Origin: JBAVQS01 sp049694275
GTDB lineage: Bacteria; Chloroflexota; Anaerolineae; UBA4142; SHND01
NCBI GenBank assembly: GCA_049694275.1
Contig: JBAVQS010000029.1
Location: 1-9,307, forward strand
Length of the DNA: 9,307 nucleotides
Direction: 5' to 3'
Position numbers and translations under genes: made by a program. The first letter of the stretch is position 1. Each line of letters opens with the position of its first letter. Below the pieces are notes generated by a model, which was not told the origin of the DNA, did not search any database, and saw only the letters and a list, made by a program, of their open reading frames with translations. Positions 7,326-9,307 of the stretch are shown here, piece after piece.

Positions 7326-7338
7326 GGTAGCTCAATCC

Positions 7339-8943
7339 TCATTTCTTGAGCACTTCAGCCGGCAACTGCTCCGCAAACTGTTGCAGGCTGAAGTGGAGGT
7401 AGCTCACCTGCCCGGGATCGACCGCATAGAAGGAAACCGTGTCGCCGGTGCAGACGATATTGTTTCGAATCTTCCACTCTCCGACCTTGACCCACCTGGA
7501 AGGTATTCCCACACGCGCCGCGAGAAAATCGGTATAGACTATCGCGATGCGAACCTGCTCTGTGCTCACAATTGTTTCCAGCGCCGGCATGTCCATCTTG
7601 CTGGTCAAAGTCAATTCTCCGATTTGGCGCGTCCCCAAACCGGCCAGATCGACCAGATGGATATCCGCCAGGTAATCGATAGCCCCAATGTCGTTGGCGA
7701 GAACCGGCTCACCTGGGTAAAAACGCTCGAGGAAAAGCCCCATCTGGTATTGTTGTTGATAGATATTCGTGGTGGCGCGTGGGGTCTGGGTGAGCGCGCT
7801 CCACGCTCGATCGCCAAACGGTTCAAGAACGAGGAATGCGACTAACAGGATAGCCGGGTAGGCGGGCATCCACTTGCGCTCAACTGGCAGGTGAAGCGAG
7901 GTGGGGATGCTTGAGACCAGCGAGGCTGCGATAACCATCACGCCGAGGATCACGAGATAGGCCTCATAGCGGTAAAACCACCCGAGCCCGGCCGACATAA
8001 GATGGAAAAGGGTCGAAAGGATGAAAATTACATTGAGCGAAAGGATACGCGCATCTCTTGGGGTTTTGGCAAAGAGTTGGCGAATGACAAGGAGTGCGCT
8101 TCCCAAAACAAGCCATAACAGATGAGGGGTGAACTCGATCCGCTCCGGCATCTGAAACGCGATGAGCTTGAGCTTGTCTATGATGCCAACTGCATCGAAC
8201 AACGGACTTTTCAAGAGGATGGAATTGGCCAGAAAATACCAACCGTGTGCAATCGAGACCCAGCCATAAGCTACAACCGGCATCGCCCCCAGCCCGACGA
8301 GGGCAAAGGCTGTGATAAAACGGCGCTGGATGATAAATAGCAGACTGACAGCCACGATTGGGAAGAGGCCTTCGAGGCGAATGGCGGTGATCAGTGGCGT
8401 GAGGGCCAACAATGCGAGAGCGGCGCGGTGATTTTGATCGGATGATGGCGACAGCGCCTGGGCCGCACAAAAGACGAACGCCAGCGTCAAGAGCGCGTGC
8501 AGGGTGTGTTCCATGCCTATAAAGACGAGCGTGGGCAGGGGTGCGACAAAAATCATGGTGACAAGCGCCGCTCCGGTCGCCCGGGAGGTTGCCCGGTATT
8601 GACGCAGCAGAATATATGCGAGCAGCACGAGGCCGGTCGATGATACCAGGTTGAGGATGAATGGGACCCAGTCATTGACCCCGACGAGAGCATACGCCGA
8701 CGCAAGCAGCAGGACCCATAACGGGGATGAGGAGGAGGAGGAGAACGCGTACCGTGTCACGCCCCAGGTCGTATTTTGCGCAAAATGTTTGGCGATTGCC
8801 ATGTGAATATAGGCATCGTCCAGTGCATAGACGAGAAGTCCCTTGTTCTCTTTGAGCGAAAGCACTAGCAGGCACAGCAGGGTGATCCAGAACAGACCGA
8901 GGGCTGCGAACAAAGGCCAATGCTTTTTGATCAATCCCATCAT
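7339..8943 (-). CDS. GT-C-like polytopic membrane protein (putative glycosyltransferase)
   Basis: A 534-residue protein with about a dozen hydrophobic segments (for example 10-30, 94-114, 174-206, 299-320, 327-345, 361-375) and a soluble C-terminal domain from about 380. Features shared with lipid-linked-sugar glycosyltransferases of the GT-C fold are LDDAYIHM (41-48), with D42/D43 in the first extracytoplasmic loop as candidate catalytic acids, SPLW (73-76), GMEHTLHALL (143-152), RLEG (189-192) and RYEAY (325-329). The C-terminal part has ANDIGAIDYL (416-425) and VDLAGLG (431-437), also present in related form in the partial gene upstream. Such enzymes use polyprenyl-phosphate sugars at the outer face of the membrane. 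Six serines precede SPLW, encoded by a TCC-rich repeat. The start is taken at the first of two adjacent ATGs, 7 bases after the upstream stop; an earlier in-frame start near 9021 would lie inside that gene. Without a strong Shine-Dalgarno, translation is probably coupled. Donor and acceptor are unknown. Confidence 0.75.
   Translation of the reverse strand: MMGLIKKHWPLFAALGLFWITLLCLLVLSLKENKGLLVYALDDAYIHMAIAKHFAQNTTWGVTRYAFSSSSSSPLWVLLLASAYALVGVNDWVPFILNLVSSTGLVLLAYILLRQYRATSRATGAALVTMIFVAPLPTLVFIGMEHTLHALLTLAFVFCAAQALSPSSDQNHRAALALLALTPLITAIRLEGLFPIVAVSLLFIIQRRFITAFALVGLGAMPVVAYGWVSIAHGWYFLANSILLKSPLFDAVGIIDKLKLIAFQMPERIEFTPHLLWLVLGSALLVIRQLFAKTPRDARILSLNVIFILSTLFHLMSAGLGWFYRYEAYLVILGVMVIAASLVSSIPTSLHLPVERKWMPAYPAILLVAFLVLEPFGDRAWSALTQTPRATTNIYQQQYQMGLFLERFYPGEPVLANDIGAIDYLADIHLVDLAGLGTRQIGELTLTSKMDMPALETIVSTEQVRIAIVYTDFLAARVGIPSRWVKVGEWKIRNNIVCTGDTVSFYAVDPGQVSYLHFSLQQFAEQLPAEVLKK
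8729..8743 (-). repeat. (GAG)5 trinucleotide repeat encoding a serine run
   Basis: Five GAG units on the plus strand read as TCC repeats on the minus strand and encode most of a six-serine run (residues 68-73) in the GT-C-like protein, just before SPLW. Copy-number change would alter loop length without shifting the frame. Confidence 0.8.
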
Positions 8944-8950
8944 TTTGTGG

Positions 8951-9307
8951 CTATTGTGAGCTTGCCGCGCGGATGCGCACCTCTTCCAACGCCTGGTGCA
9001 AAGCGGCATAATACCGGCCATCCCGGCGTATTGCCACCCCCAGAAATGTGTGCAGTGATGGCCCGGGTAGGTATTCGTAATGGGCGATAAAGTAGGGATT
9101 CGTCGTGATCTGTGCGATCATGACATCGTAATCCGGATGGGGCATATAGATCACGTCCGGGTTGTATTCCTGAAAAAGCCGGTTGGCTGAAAAGCCATCA
9201 TGAGCAAAACCTGTTTCATTCAACCCTGCCATATCTACCACGGTCTTGCGCGGGTTCGCGGCCGATAATACTCCAATCTCTGTAGTGGCAATTACCATGT
9301 CGTCGGG
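8951..9307 (-). CDS. Partial CDS: C-terminal domain of a second GT-C-like membrane protein
   Basis: The frame runs into the window edge, so 118 C-terminal residues are seen and the start lies outside. The Met encoded at 9296-9298 is internal: the three codons before it (Pro-Asp-Asp) stay in frame and form a natural strand with the residues after it. The visible part has no membrane segment. It contains ATTEIGVLSAANP and VVDMAGLNE, matching in spacing and chemistry the ANDIGAIDYLADI and VDLAGLG of the neighbouring GT-C-like protein, then YNPDVIYMPHPDY and a weaker C-terminal sequence. It is therefore probably the extracytoplasmic tail of a related polytopic glycosyltransferase-like protein. 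Its TAG stop lies 7 bases before the next start, so the two are almost certainly in one operon. The function of the missing membrane portion is inferred only from this paralogy. Confidence 0.65.
   Translation of the reverse strand, partial: PDDMVIATTEIGVLSAANPRKTVVDMAGLNETGFAHDGFSANRLFQEYNPDVIYMPHPDYDVMIAQITTNPYFIAHYEYLPGPSLHTFLGVAIRRDGRYYAALHQALEEVRIRAASSQ

Noticed and set aside
8944..9021. N-terminal extension of the GT-C-like protein to 9021
   Set aside because: The added residues are Arg/Cys-rich and overlap the upstream gene; the ATG at 8943, 7 bases after that gene's stop, leads directly into a normal first membrane helix.

Overview
The window is a densely coded bacterial segment, GC-rich by eye, holding two gene clusters that run toward each other. 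Split-type acyl-CoA mutase large chains (no B12 domain attached), translationally coupled genes and a GHMP-kinase/nucleotidyltransferase fusion suggest an uncultured bacterium, perhaps Chloroflexota. That placement is inference from gene content; no phylogenetic marker is present.

Plus-strand cluster (153-4696), four tightly packed genes: a methylmalonyl-CoA mutase large chain, methylmalonyl-CoA epimerase, an alpha/beta hydrolase and a second acyl-CoA mutase large chain. The first mutase has the Tyr/Arg pair of methylmalonyl-CoA mutases (Y78, R196). The second has Phe/Gln at the same positions (F89, Q207), the pattern of isobutyryl-CoA mutase. The operon therefore appears to join methylmalonyl-CoA/succinyl-CoA interconversion (propionate, odd-chain and branched-chain carbon) with isobutyryl-CoA/butyryl-CoA interconversion (valine carbon). 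The separate cobalamin-binding small subunits and the G-protein chaperone that such enzymes need are not in the window.

Minus-strand cluster (9307 down to 4701), at least four genes: the C-terminal end of a membrane glycosyltransferase-like protein cut by the window edge, a full-length GT-C-like membrane protein, a YdjM/DUF457-type membrane protein, and a 640-residue fusion of a GHMP sugar kinase with a GalU-like nucleotidyltransferase. The fusion could carry a free sugar through its 1-phosphate to an NDP-sugar, and the membrane proteins could use activated sugars in envelope glycan assembly. That link is inferred from neighbourhood only.

The clusters meet tail to tail with 4 bases between stop codons. 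The first 152 bases hold no recognisable gene, only a weak promoter-like sequence and a small hairpin. I found no RNA genes, CRISPR, insertion sequences or defence genes. The most notable points are the paired mutases of different predicted specificity, a Gln in place of a conserved Arg in the first mutase, and the kinase-nucleotidyltransferase fusion.
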